Positions 50,187 through 62,162 of a stretch of 64,000 bases of DNA are shown here, piece by piece. The notes beneath the pieces were generated by a model, which did not search any database, had not been told where the DNA came from, and saw only the letters and a list, made by a program, of their open reading frames with translations. Within the stretch, counting starts at the first letter, position 1, and every line of letters begins with the position of its first letter. Made by a program: the position numbers and the translations under genes. Origin of the DNA: Gonatopus flavifemur (Eukaryota; Arthropoda; Insecta; Hymenoptera; Dryinidae); the NCBI GenBank assembly GCA_018340375.1, contig JAFFJZ010000007.1:20620001-20684000 (forward strand), given 5' to 3'.

Positions 50187-53100
50187 CTGTGAACAAAAAT
50201 TTCTTGTTAAAATATTATTATGAACTATTCAATGTTGGCTTTTGTCTCGCGTCCATATCATTTATCTCAAAATTATTACATTGCAAAGGTTAATTCATTA
50301 TCGCGTTATGCGAACGTTATTTCGCAATGTTTACATGCTGATTCGATGGTCTGGATTTTTTTTATTATCATATTTGCTGGGTGAATCATTGCGATGTGTT
50401 GAGCATTATACTCAATTTTGATCCAATATTAATTTCTTATCGAATTACAAAATTTTGAAAATTCCTATATGATTGACAAAATATGGGGAATGCAGGATTC
50501 CCATCTCGTTGAAAACACTTCATTTTCAAAAAATAAAAATTGATTTTCATTTCTTCCAGAAAAATCCAACCAGAAATTCAAGATTTTCTATAGCACACTG
50601 AGATATCTCTTGAATGAAAGGATGCATTGGACATTCTAATTTTCTGGAAAGGATTAGAAAACAGTTGAAAAATTGAGTTTCATGATGGATTAGCGTGTAA
50701 AGTATTGCTTCATTACAATTTTGAAATTCTATTCGTTTTTTTATCGCCGTTTTCAAAACAATCAATTCGATCCACTAAAAATATCAAGGGTTTTATTCTT
50801 TAAATCGTTCACGGCTTCAAAACTGAAATCAATGAAGAGAACTGTATCGAACGTCTCACACAACAGAAAAACTCGAACGAAGTTTGAAAACCAGCGGCCA
50901 ATTGTTGTAACTTTTGATTAAATGTTGTTGAAGCTTTGTTCATGCCAAAAATCGATCAAAGAGCATCCCAATAAGCACCTCAGATGCTTAAATCCTGGAT
51001 GAAAGTTTTGTATAAAATTTTATGACAATTGGCTGCCAGTTTCAGGTTCATGAAGCTGAAAAATAATTCTGAAAGAGTTATAATGAATTCTTCAGATCAA
51101 ATTGAATTATTCATAGATTCTTTCTGACCTAGGGCGCTTTACGGAGTATTACAATTTTTTGCAATAGATTTTCAAAACCATTCACAGAATTCCATCAACT
51201 TTCTTTATGCTTGTTATCGAGTTCAAGAAAATCAAATAATTTGAATCATTCGAAGTATAAATATCCTGATATGGATTTTAAAATCCATCACCGATTACAT
51301 AATCCCTCGCAAATTACATATTCAAATAAATTATACTTTCAAATATTGCTAGACGCTTACATAACGATTCTTTGAAGTAGATGAAAAATTGACTTGAAAA
51401 TTCAACACCGTTCAACGAATCTATGCATAATTCGTTAATTCTCGTACACACGAATGCGAGGAACTCTAATCAGTTTGGATAGAGTATTCTAAAAACTGTA
51501 CATTCGCTATTTGAAACCTCTCATATCACATTTCTGATGCAATAGGTGAAGTTTCTTACATTTTGGCGGATACTCGTATAAGAGTGACGAACTAGCAGCC
51601 GATTGATGTAACCTTTTAAATGTAGTACGGTTTGGCTACTCAACTTTTCGATAAAACAATTCTATCAAGAGTTATATCAATCGGCTTCTAGCTCGTCGCT
51701 GCTCATGATACTCGTATCGATTTTCGAATCGAAGAATAGATACCACACGGTGAATCTATTCAAATATATCTATAGAAGCATGAAAATGTGTTTGCATATC
51801 ACGTGGCTGTACATCATGGTACATTTGTAACGATCATGCTATTATCACTCTCTACATGCATGTGTTTTGAGATTCAATCGAAACGATTAGGTGTACAATT
51901 TCTCTTTTATTTCACGATTCTCGCATTGCGTCATTTTTTCGTTTCATAAATTAGCGAAATAATTTTAACCTCTTTCACGATACCGAAGGTCATAAAGAAA
52001 GTAATCTACGTTGAAATCTCTCACGTGAGAAGCGAAGAACGGTGAACGGTGAACGGTAATGAAAGTTTCAACTATTCCTACATTCTACGTACAACCTTTA
52101 CCGATTTTACTTGTACTTGAAACTTTTCTCCATTCGTACTCTACATAAATGTGCAGTTAAGTTGAATTTTGAATAATCTAATTGTATAGAAGTTTTATGC
52201 ACAATTATTGCGGTATTCTTCGTAAGGGAATCAAAGAGGGAACCAGTATTATCCCTCTCCACTAAGCACTCAAATAAGCTGTGAGTCATACTAAAATGGC
52301 GACATCGAGATCTTTGATTGTATATAAAATTTTTTAAATTTTACCTGCACGTGGACGCGATATCTGCCAACATTTCTCATATAATTTACAAAACAAATTC
52401 AAACTTGAGGATAAAATAACTTTTTGAAGTTTTTTTTTAGATTCTTGCATGATGAAATTGCGGAATGATAGAATATAGAATGTCGCTCGGATTGGATTTC
52501 CTACCTTCGTTGAAGGAAGAGTTGCTGCTGGTGGTGCAACAGCAGCGGCAGTGGTGAAAGCGCGTGATGAAACAATTATCAAAAGAAATCTTCTAATTCT
52601 GAGGAAATCCTTTGTACAGAAATAATTGGAAAATATCAAATTATCCGAGTGTAATTTAGAAATATACATTTTATAAAGAACAATGTATTTAAAATCTTTT
52701 CATCAATTTCAGCAATTCGATTCATTTGCCAAGAATCGAACAGGCGGTTACAAATACATATGGATTGTCCCTACGTGCGTCATATATCATTGTATACATA
52801 TACTTGTCATTCTCGATCGTTCCTTACGTCATTGCAGAACCACGTGTTTGAAATATATACAAATGCATTGTATTGCACGAGTTCAAACCAAAGAAGCATT
52901 TCTTTTGAAATTTCTTTTCATGTTAAATCGCGATAAAAAAGATGGATTGTTGGATGGAAAAGTTTGTGAGATGAAATAAAAAGATAAGAATACGTTTTCA
53001 TAATTCTACATGTTTCATGCATTATATGCCATGAACTTTGCTAATAAAATCATGAATTTTGTCGAAACGGGTATTGGATACTGTTTTGTGTTTTTTAACC

Positions 53101-53771
53101 CGAAGCATACGCTTTGAACTGAGATTTCAAATCTATTGATCTTCCATCGTTTATGTTAATTAATTCTTACATTTTTCGTTGTTAGAAAGAACACTTCATT
53201 TCTTCTGTAAGATCATTTTCAATAATAATGAAACATCCTACACGTAATACTTAATTTATGTTGTTCAAGTTTGAATTGTTTAAAGAAACGAAAATTCAAA
53301 CTCACAAAATCTGATAAATCATTGCTGTTCATCTTCTCAAATAACACTGTCGGGAATTTCTTGAATTTTTATTCATATTTTGAGTACATTTGTAAATTAA
53401 ATTTTCAATTCTTAGTGATTGAATCAGAAATTCAATCACATGTAATTTAATTTATCATTCTTGCTATATTATACCCATAATATAGTAGGTACAGTTTGTT
53501 AACTGAATTTTCATTCAAATGTAATTGAAATTTCAAGGACTTTCCCAATCACATGAGTGGAAAATGCTTCCATCACACGTGATTGAAGCTTCATGCCGAA
53601 ATTTCTAACAGTGCAATTCCTTGGAGCTGGAAACTTCACAGTAAAAATTAAAACTTACTTTCAACCTGAATACACCGAAAAAAGAAATTCATTATGGTAG
53701 CTAGAAATTAGCTGTGTCAGCTATTTCGTGTATTTGAGACTTGAATAGCGAAAAAATTGTTACAAAAGCTA
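50187..53771. other. probable intron 1 of the carrier gene
   Basis: The acceptor at 50187 (TTCACAG) requires a first exon upstream on the minus strand. None of the text up to 64000 encodes the expected HPLDLxKxRF end. A minus-strand frame at 52334-52669 contains an alanine/threonine-rich stretch over CAG-like triplets (about 52510-52550) and has two GT donors, but matches nothing. Confidence 0.5.
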
Positions 53772-54024
53772 CACTGTAAAAAATATTCGGAATTTTCCAA
53801 TACCTATGTAAAGGAATTTTCCTATACTTGTACGGGAAAAGCGAGTTCCCGTACACGTATAGCAATTTTCATATAAATATATATAAGAATTGCTGTTTTT
53901 ATGGGATTTTTACTGTAAATTTATACGATTTTTCCCAAAATTTACGGGAAATTTCCTATGCATGTATGTGTTAATTACTTCACATACATGTATGTGAAAT
54001 TTTCCATAAAAATTTTTTACAGTG
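53772..54024. mobile_element. CAC/GTG MITE with CACTGTAAAAAAT ends
   Basis: Ends CACTGTAAAAAATATTCGG and ATAAAAATTTTTTACAGTG are inverted. The flanks are TA and CA, a likely TA duplication with one change. The interior is rich in TTTTCC/GGAAAA and TACGGGAA. Around it (about 53665-53770 and 54025-54110) are inverted TAGCTA/AGCTACCATA sequences, suggesting that it landed inside another old inverted-repeat element. Confidence 0.65.
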
Positions 54025-56713
54025 CAGATTTTAGCTCCTATAGGGATAACCTTGTTGCCACAGCTAAAAAATAGCTACCATAGTTAATTTTTAGCTATCA
54101 AAATATCAACCACATAATTTGTTGTCGTATATCAGCTTATGTTAAGATGCAGCCAAAAGTAGCCCTGTTCTAGCTAAAATTCAACACCGAAAACAAATGC
54201 CAACACAATAGAAAAGACTGAATTTCAGTCAAGTTCATGTTGCGAAAGTTTGAATCGTTTATTGAAACGAATTGTCAATCGAATAACAAAATACTCAGAT
54301 TTTGTAGACCCAAAATCTTGTAGTATATTCTTTAAACGATGTCTCCAATTCTAAGGAGTTCATTCGAGAATGTAAACATCAATGATTCATCAGATTTCGT
54401 CAGTTTCAACTTTCGTTTCGTTTCAATAAACGATTCAAACTTCAAAAATATTCAAGTTTTCAAGTAAGATGCAGCCACATTCCGTCAGACTTTTTACAGT
54501 GTTCCTGTTAACACCAGTTTTGTAACTCCGAATGAAATTCAAAGTACTGTTCACGTGAAAAATGGTTCAAAGGGCTCTCCTCAAGCAGGGATGCCAGGTT
54601 CAGGATTTTTCAGCTACTTGTATTGGTGATTCTCATCGAACGAGGGATGGGATAAGTAGAAACATGAGAAAAAAATCCTCATCTGGCAACTGTGCTCTCA
54701 AGTACTTGAACCGTAAATAAAATATGTTCCCATCAATATCTACAATAATTGAGCTGCACATCAACTTGTAAACGTCAGTTTCAAGATTATTTATTAATCA
54801 ACCAAACCCGGAAAACCACACGAAGCTGTGTACTGACATATTCTATCGAATATTCCCGATGCACCAACGATCCCCGACGCCCTTCATTGAATTTTCAAGC
54901 TTGTTGCTAAACATGTGAATAGTGCATAATTGCAATCGAAATTATGATGAATGGGAAATTAGAAAATGTTAGGTATTATATTCTCTTTTTCCCACTTTTA
55001 TTTCACATTATCGTATCGATTTTTGCTTTTTTTCATGTTTTTCCTTCACCACCTGGATCCGAAGTTGATATGTAAATATCTACCGATAATTTACTGATTA
55101 ATATTCCTGTATATGTAAGTGAACTAATTGATACATACTCGTGTTAGGAATTTTTCACACTTGTCCAAAAATTTACTGTGAAACGATGGCAAAATTCCCA
55201 GAAGGTTTGGCGTTTTTCGGATAAGTTTATGATAAATTGTATACAAATTATGTACCGGGAATTGATTTTCCATTTGTCGATTGGGATTTTTCAATCACTG
55301 CGTACACAGGAAAATTCCGATTATTCTGTACAGTGTGTATACCAGATAAAACTCGACTTTCAAACGATAGTCGATATGTTTTTCTTCACGTCTAACGCTG
55401 GATTTACCGAGGATATTGTTATTGATCCTACGTTTGACGAAAATAGATTTAATTATAAAATTTTATGAGAAATTGGTGAGCTGAAATATTTATATATCGA
55501 GAACCATTGAATTTCACAAAATCGAATTGAGAGAGTAACTTAATATCGTTTCAAGATACGCGAATGCTTCTGGAGAGAATATGTTACATAGGGAGTGACA
55601 ATGAAAGATTATAAAGCAATCCAAAATCATGTTTTGACCACTTTCTTTGAATTGATAACGAATCCAGTCTGATGGTATGTACTTGACGGTTCAGTGACTT
55701 CGAGTATGTGTATGTATAATACATATGTACCAATATGTATAGATACATAAAGATTTTCAGCTTTCTCTCTTCCTCTCATCAGATGATTTTCGTCTATGGA
55801 CAAGGGCATGCGCGTACGTACATGGTCGGTCTCAAGGCTAGAGATCGTTGTTTGTATACGTTCGTGTATATATCGACTAAATGTCTGACCGACTGACTGA
55901 ATTTTTATCAACGAGGAGGAAACACAAAATTTGGATATGTTGATATGGAATTCAATAGCTTCACACGAATCTAAGTTACTCAAAAATGGACAAAAATGAT
56001 TCAACCGATATGAATATCCAGTTGAAAATTCGTGATTGTTACTACGTAAGAATAGAATTCTTGACCGTTTTTCTGGTAATAATATATATGTAGCATAGTA
56101 ATTATTATCAAACAAATGGTGAAGAATTCTATTCTTACGTAGTAACAATCACGATTTTATATGAAATAAGACCTAATACTATTTGAGCATGGTAAATATT
56201 ACCATTCTCTTTTCTCCGTGTATAATATGATATGGCAAATATTTTGAATTCATTTACGTCTAAATAGACTCTCAATTCAATGACCAAGGATCGGGAATTT
56301 CATTCAAAGATGTGTTTTTAAATAATAAAAATGATTGTGAAGAAATTATATAAAATTTTCGTACGAAATGTATGAACAATCCATAAAAATTATATGGAAA
56401 TTATAAGTACATTCAAAAAATCTGAACCTTCCTGTTGAATACAATTGTAATACAATTACATAAAAATTCACATCGGGAGACGTGAATCTTTATGATCTTT
56501 TGATCAACCGTACGCAGGGTCGAAGTCAGGGCGAGGCGTTAGGAGCTTTAGTTAATGAAAAAATGTATATTGAAGTAACAAAACAACAATATTACGTTGT
56601 GAGAACCTGGAAAAATTTTTAGTTACGCTCTTTTCGTTCAGAACCATTGAAATGTCCATTTTTTTTTCATTGTAGAAATATGAGAGAACTCAGAACATTG
56701 TGGAATGTGACCA
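54025..56713. other. probable intronic or intergenic, few features
   Basis: Contains the second copy of a dispersed repeat (54625-54720). A 96-codon frame at 55178-55468 looks somewhat protein-like but lacks any domain I recognise. At 56042-56055 and about 56130-56150 TTACTACGTAAGAATAGAAT and its inverse form a short palindrome pair. Confidence 0.4.
54625..54720 (+). repeat. dispersed repeat, copy 2
   Basis: GGTGATTCTCATCGAACGAG followed by a CATCTGGCAACTGT block matches 24025-24130 in the same orientation with many substitutions. Confidence 0.55.
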
Positions 56714-58401
56714 CAGGGCTCCCACTAAGCTTCCATAAAAAAGTAGGACATTTAAAAAAAAATAGTAGGACAACTCGAAAAAAAGGTGAATAATTTCCAA
56801 AATAGAAATAAAACATTTATATAAAGAAATTTTATGACAGAATTACGAAATTAACAAAAAATTTGAAATAAAATCGATCACCATAGTTTTATTAAACGTT
56901 ACATCTATATCACGTTTATTGAAATAAAAATTTGCAATTATCATAGATTATTTCCTTCAATAGTCTAATAGAATTAATAGAAATTTTGATATAGAATATA
57001 TATTTTTAAAAATAAGCAAAAATTATAAAATCGTTTTTTTTTCAATTCTCTCGTTAATCAAATTCTTCAAATTTTTTTCATCAGTCTAAAATATCCAATT
57101 TTGTTGCTTTGGCATGTGAAAAAAGTGATGCCGTTCAAAAGTTTATCAAACACATTGAAAATATTGAAACTTCGCAACATTTGTGATATTTCTCTAGTTC
57201 AGTATTTCATTCGTTATTTGATTAACTGGTTTGAGTAAGGAATCATGTTTATTGTGAATTGTCAATTTGACGTTTTGTGCATATACAAATATGATGCAAG
57301 CAAAAAATCGTTTATTTGATATTTCAACTGAGTTGACGTGCTACTTTGTGTATTGCCCTTCCTCAGATGATAATTCAATTGAAAAATTATCAACAAATCA
57401 TCACATTGTCTGATCTCATGAACCTCCAATTATAGCATTACGGAAAGCAGGATCAATTGTGGTCTCATTAATCGAACTATTTCTTTAAATTCTTAGTTAG
57501 ATTTCGCTTTTTAGCCAGCCAAAAGTGAGCTTATCAATTTTTTTAGTAGACTTTTCACTCTTTGAGAGTAATAGTCTGAGGTGTGAAGTTGGACTCCTTA
57601 GATCACTTTGATTTGGAATGGAATTTTTCACTTTTGAAGAGGAATTTCCTCGAAACAGTTGAAAATATCACTCAAACTGGACAAGTTCACTTCTGAAATT
57701 TAATAAAGTGGAGCCATAGACTTCTTATTCTTTCAAATTTAGAGAATGATCACGTATTTCAATCATTTACCGAAATAGATGTAGCGACTAATCAACAACT
57801 ACAGCAATTATCCGGTATATAGTCGAAAATCAACTATTTAAATAGCTGTTATAACCAACTTTTCGTGTGATTGTTTGGTTTGAACTTTGAAATCAACATC
57901 ATAAAATTACTGACTTGTTCTATTTATTCTTTCAAACATATAATCTGAGGATTGACGTTTGATTATCGCAGCAAGAAGAACAGTATACGATGTGAGTGAA
58001 CTTCAAAAAATAAAAATGCTGACTAAATGGCAAAAGAATGGAACAAATTATGACACCCATGACGAAAATATTCTCATAAGTCTTTATAACTCGTCACAAA
58101 ACTCATATTCTTCCATAATTTTTTATAAAGCCACAATTCTTAGAGAAATTATAAGAATTTTGTTATGATATACTTGATGAAATAATTGGAAACATTAATC
58201 CAGTTCAGGTTGGGAGCGGCAAAGTATTATTGGGCCCTGAGTGGCAAAAATGTCAAAACGTCCCTGATTATAAGATGATTTTCGTCAGGGACTTTACGAA
58301 AAAGTAGGAATAGTAGGATAAAGTGCAGAATAGTAGGACAAAGTAGGACATTTGACCAAAAAGTAGGAAAAGTAGGAAAAGTAGGACCAGTGGGAGCCCT
58401 G
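56714..58401. mobile_element. hAT-like element, no intact transposase
   Basis: Ends CAGGGCTCCCACT and AGTGGGAGCCCTG are perfect inverted repeats. TGACCA occurs directly on both sides (56708-56713, 58402-58407). The end sequence is hAT-like, although an 8-bp duplication would be expected. Repeated AGTAGGACA motifs lie just inside both ends. The 1.7-kb interior is very AT-rich and has no transposase frame, so it is either a deletion derivative or heavily decayed. Confidence 0.75.
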
Positions 58402-58796
58402 TGACCAGCACATGATTTTCCATTGAAAAAATTATAAGAATATTGTACGAATACAACAAGCACGTACTGGGAAAGCAGGAAGTTTGGGCAGATTGATTTG
58501 AATAGATTGCAAAAGAAGTATTTTTCTGAAGAATTGCTTGGCTGTAATAAAATTTTTGCCTGTTGAATGAATAGTAAAATAGTGTGAATCAAATATTCTT
58601 CCTTCAGAACACATTTTGGTCCTGACACTTGAAAATTTTGTTTGTATTAAATTAAACCTGACTTTTTTACACTTTAAAAACGTTTTTGTAGGGTAAATCA
58701 AATCAATCCTAATTCCACTCATTGCTTAATCAAGCTTGAAGCTGAAGGAATTTGATTTGAATTGACAAAAAAATCAATTCCAATCAAATCCCACGT

Positions 58797-58937
58797 TAGG
58801 GATGGGCGATACTTGACAGTATCAATACTTTTTATAAGACTTTTACAAAATTTTGATCGATATTTTATGGAGTTCAATATAAGCTCGAAAAATTTTCTAT
58901 AAAGAGTATCGATACTATCAAGTATCACCCACCCTTA
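58797..58937. mobile_element. 141-bp hAT MITE
   Basis: Ends TAGGGATGGGCGATACTTGA and, inverted, TAAGGGTGGGTGATACTTGA. The 8-bp flanks TCCCACGT and TCCCATGC match at six positions. The interior is a palindrome of GTATC/GATAC units. Confidence 0.75.
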
Positions 58938-59365
58938 TCCCATGCGGAAAAATTGTGGGAATTGTATATAATTATATATAACCGTGGATTATGTGAATTG
59001 AATTGATTCAACAGTAAAATTTGATTCATGATGAATAATCCCCCACAACTCTACGCCCCGGGCCTTCCACGATTCTAAACCCCGCCCTGAACGTACATAT
59101 CAAACACTTGGCAAATCATTACATACATTTGATTTTTGATGCAAAACAGTAATTATTCAATTTTCATTTACATACATGATGTATTTAGAATCAAAATACA
59201 AGTAAAATTCGTATGAATAGTTCATTTTTTCAGAAGAAAGGCAATCCACAATATTGATGTTTGATTTCTTTCATAAATTCTGTCAAATTAACGAGTGATT
59301 AATGACTACCTGCGAGCAAAACGAGCATCATAAATCATCAAGATTGTAAAAATGTGAAAGTAATA
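58938..59365. other. spacer, nothing recognised
   Basis: AT-rich with no gene or repeat end supported, apart from a CCCATGCGGAAAAATT block at about 58939 that resembles the MITE ends at 60734. Confidence 0.4.
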
Positions 59366-60620
59366 GGTGTATAACTTTGCTTCCGCCGTTTTGCAATAGA
59401 TGGCTGTAGCGATAAGTGGTAGTTGAAATAAATAGATCATAGATGTCATACAATAGGCTTAGGTATTTGTAAACATAACTTCATCGAAATATTAGTCGAT
59501 TTGTGTCTGCATCATGAAGTTATTCTCGATTAAACATGTCAGTTTACGAGCCAAGTTCTCGTCATTTGTGGGAGGTTTTGATTTTTTGCTTTAATATGAA
59601 GAAATCTGCGGCTGAGGCTCATCGAAGGCTCTCAAATACCTATGGTGAGGCCGCTATTAGTGAAAGAACGTGCCGAGAGTGGTTTCAACGCTTCAAGAAC
59701 AGTGATTTTAACGTCGAAGACCAGCATGGCGGTGGAAGAGAGAAGGTTTTCGAAGATGCAGAATTGGAGGCATTACTTGATCAAGACTCGTGTCAAACGC
59801 AACAAGAATTGGCAGGATCATTGAGAGTGACGCAATCAGCCATTTCAAAACGCCTGAAAGTCATGGGAATGATTCAGAAACAAGGAAACTGGGTGCCGTA
59901 CGAGTTGAAGCCGAGAGACGTTGAACGGCGTTTGTGTGTTTGGGAACAGCTGCTTGCAAGGCAAAGACGGAAGGGAAAAATGGGTTCATTACGATAATCC
60001 CAAACGCAGAAAATCATGGGGATATCCCGGCCATGCTTCCACGTCAACGGCCAAACCGAATATTCACGGTTCCAAGGTTATGCTCGGTATTTGGTGGGGC
60101 CAGCTCGGCGTAGTGTATTATGAGTTGTTAAAACCGACTGAAACAATCACAGGCGATCGTTATCGAACACAATTAATGCGTTTGAGCCGAGCATTGAAAG
60201 ACAAACGGCCGCAATACAACGAGAGACATGATAAAGTGATTTTACAGCATGACAATGCTCGACGCCATGTTGCGAAAGTGGTCAAGACATACTTGGAAAC
60301 TTTGAAATGGGAAGTCCTACCCCACCCGCCGTATTCTCCAGACGTTGCCCCCTCGGACTATCACTTGTTTCGATCAATGGCACACGGCCTAGCTGACCAG
60401 CACTTCCGGTCTTATGAAGAAGTAAAAAATTGGATCGATTCGTGGATCGCTTCAAAAGATGACCAGTTCTTTCAACGCCGGATTCGTATGCTGCCCGAAA
60501 GATGGGAGAAAGTAGTGGCCAGCGATGGACAATACTTTGAATCATAAATGTATAACCAATTTTTTACAATAAAGCCTCGAATTTCGGAAAAAAATAATTA
60601 AAACAAAGTTCATCCCCTCA
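59366..60620 (+). mobile_element. decayed DD34D mariner element
   Basis: The left end GGTGTATAACTTTGCTTCC follows a TA and matches the form of mariner terminal repeats. The presumed right end, before TA at about 60621, contains ACAAAGTTCATCCCC and is only a degenerate inverse of the left. Between them lies one transposase gene with a disabling deletion. Element length is about 1.25 kb, as expected for mariner. Confidence 0.75.
59536..60547 (+). pseudogene. mariner transposase (DD34D) with catalytic deletion
   Basis: The N-terminal part (59536-59997) starts MSVYEPSSRHLWEVLIFCF and carries the helix-turn-helix region (AAEAHRRLSNTYGEAAIS, TCREWFQRFKNSDF) and SAISKRLKVMG. It runs out of frame near 59975. 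The C-terminal part continues in the next frame with EKWVHYDNPKRRKSW, LQHDNARRHVAK and YSPDVAPSDYHLFRSM, ending at 60547. The second and third aspartates are present with 34 residues between them. The block that normally carries the first aspartate (TGDE) is gone: RRKG is followed directly by EKWVHY. A deletion of about 31 bp (inferred) both shifts the frame and removes the active-site residue, so the gene is dead. Confidence 0.9.
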
Positions 60621-60733
60621 TACATTTCGCTTCAAAACAGTTTAAACGCTTGGGCTGTTCATGAAAAGTTCTAGGCACTACCATACGTGGTGAGATCTAA
60701 TTTTTAGATCGAAGTCTATTTTGATACGATAGT

Positions 60734-60853
60734 CCCATGTGGAAAATTTTTCAAAATTCAATATAATTTGTATATAATTCAATATAGTTTATATAAAAAT
60801 TCTATATAATTATATAAAAATTATATATAATTTTGAGAATTTTTCCACGCGGG
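60734..60853. mobile_element. CCC/GGG MITE, AT-rich
   Basis: Ends CCCATGTGGAAAATTTTTC and GAATTTTTCCACGCGGG are inverted, with GT on both sides (60732-60733, 60854-60855). The centre is almost entirely AATATA/TATATA. 120 bp. Confidence 0.65.
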
Positions 60854-61175
60854 GTCAAGGGAGAAATAAGACATGTGAAATAAATTTTCAAGATCATGCA
60901 CTACAATTCGTCGCAACGATTCAAAATACAGTTCGAGCTACCAAAATTTTAAATGATTTTACAGCATAGGGGGATGGCAAGCAGCAGCCACTTCGAGGAA
61001 TTTGAATGAGACTATACCCTGGCAGAGTTTAACAACGTGAATCTATTTATTTCGTTTAGTTCTCCCATGTTTTTCCCCAAACTTCAACAAGGTACAGTTT
61101 TATTCAAAAGTATCAAAAGTGGCGGCTGCTTGCCGCCCCATTTTACAGCGGGGAATGTGAGATATATATCAGCGG

Positions 61176-61303
61176 TAGAGATGGGCGATACGTATCGATA
61201 TCGATACGTATCAAGTATTTATCAAAATTTGATTGAAATATATTTAAACTAGGTATAAATTCTATAGAAACGTATCGATATCGATACGTATCGCCCACCT
61301 CTA
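61176..61303. mobile_element. 128-bp hAT MITE
   Basis: Ends TAGAGATGGGCGATACGTA and, inverted, TAGAGGTGGGCGATACGTA, with perfect 8-bp duplication ATCAGCGG (61168-61175, 61304-61311). The arms are GTATCGATATCGATACGT palindromes. It is clearly related to 58797-58937. Confidence 0.9.
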
Positions 61304-61439
61304 ATCAGCGGTGATATGTCACATCCAGGGTAGTAAAATCTATTGAAATTGTGGTAGCTCGAACTGTATTTTGAATCGTGCATATATTTACTCGGCAAAA
61401 CGTAGATTCTACAAATTTTTTCCCCTCAGTGTGTTTTTC

Positions 61440-62162
61440 AAGGGGAGGTTCTCATCAAGCGAATTCCGAAATAAGGTGATTTCCTCGAATTTTTTTCTTA
61501 AGAAGAAAGTAAATTAAGAACTGGAGTTATTTGAAACTCATTGAATGGGTCTCAAAGTACATGAAAAAAATTTTCTCAAGTCAAAGGATTCGTATCCCGA
61601 AACTTTAAAGGCGTTCTTCTTGAAACCATGTTTTTCAAGTTTGGCTCCACGATATCTCAAAAACTACTGAACGGATCGCTCTTTTTTTATTCTGAAGCTG
61701 ATTGAATTTATTGGAGGATGAACCTAAATGGAGATGACATTTTCCTTTTTTTTTTCTCTTTATAGCACTTTCAAGAGCGAAAAAAAGGTATAAAAAAGCT
61801 ACCAAAAGTTTGCATGTCTGTCATTTTTATAATTTTGGACTTTTCATTAGTTTTATTGGTACAACCTCCAACAAATATGATATATTTCATAAAAATTTTT
61901 TGAATTTTTGATTTCTGATCATTTTTGTAAGTGCTATAGTGGCACCCGATTGATTACTGGTTTTTTAGGTGGTTATGTTTCAACGCGTATCAACAATTCC
62001 CATGGCATTATTTTTTTACTGGAAAGGATTTGATTATGTACTTAAAGACTCAATTAACAAGTGAGCAAACCCCCGAGTTCTTTATTTACTTCCTTCTATG
62101 AAAAAAAAATTCGAGAAAATCACCTTAACTATTTTGGGGTCGCTTGATGAGAACCTTCTCTT
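61440..62162. mobile_element. inverted-repeat element with about 60-bp ends
   Basis: The left end AAGGGGAGGTTCTCATCAAG and right end CTTGATGAGAACCTTCTCTT are inverse copies, continuing through AAGGTGATTTCCTCGAATTT and its mirror. No target duplication was identified and there is no transposase in the AT-rich interior. Superfamily unknown. Confidence 0.65.

Noticed and set aside
52334..52669. 111-codon minus-strand frame as the missing first exon of the carrier gene
   Set aside because: It lacks the HPLDLxK signature and any transmembrane pattern of the first repeat; the alanine/threonine run comes from triplet-rich sequence.
55178..55468. 96-codon open frame
   Set aside because: No recognisable domain, and nearby frames are equally open; insufficient evidence for a gene.
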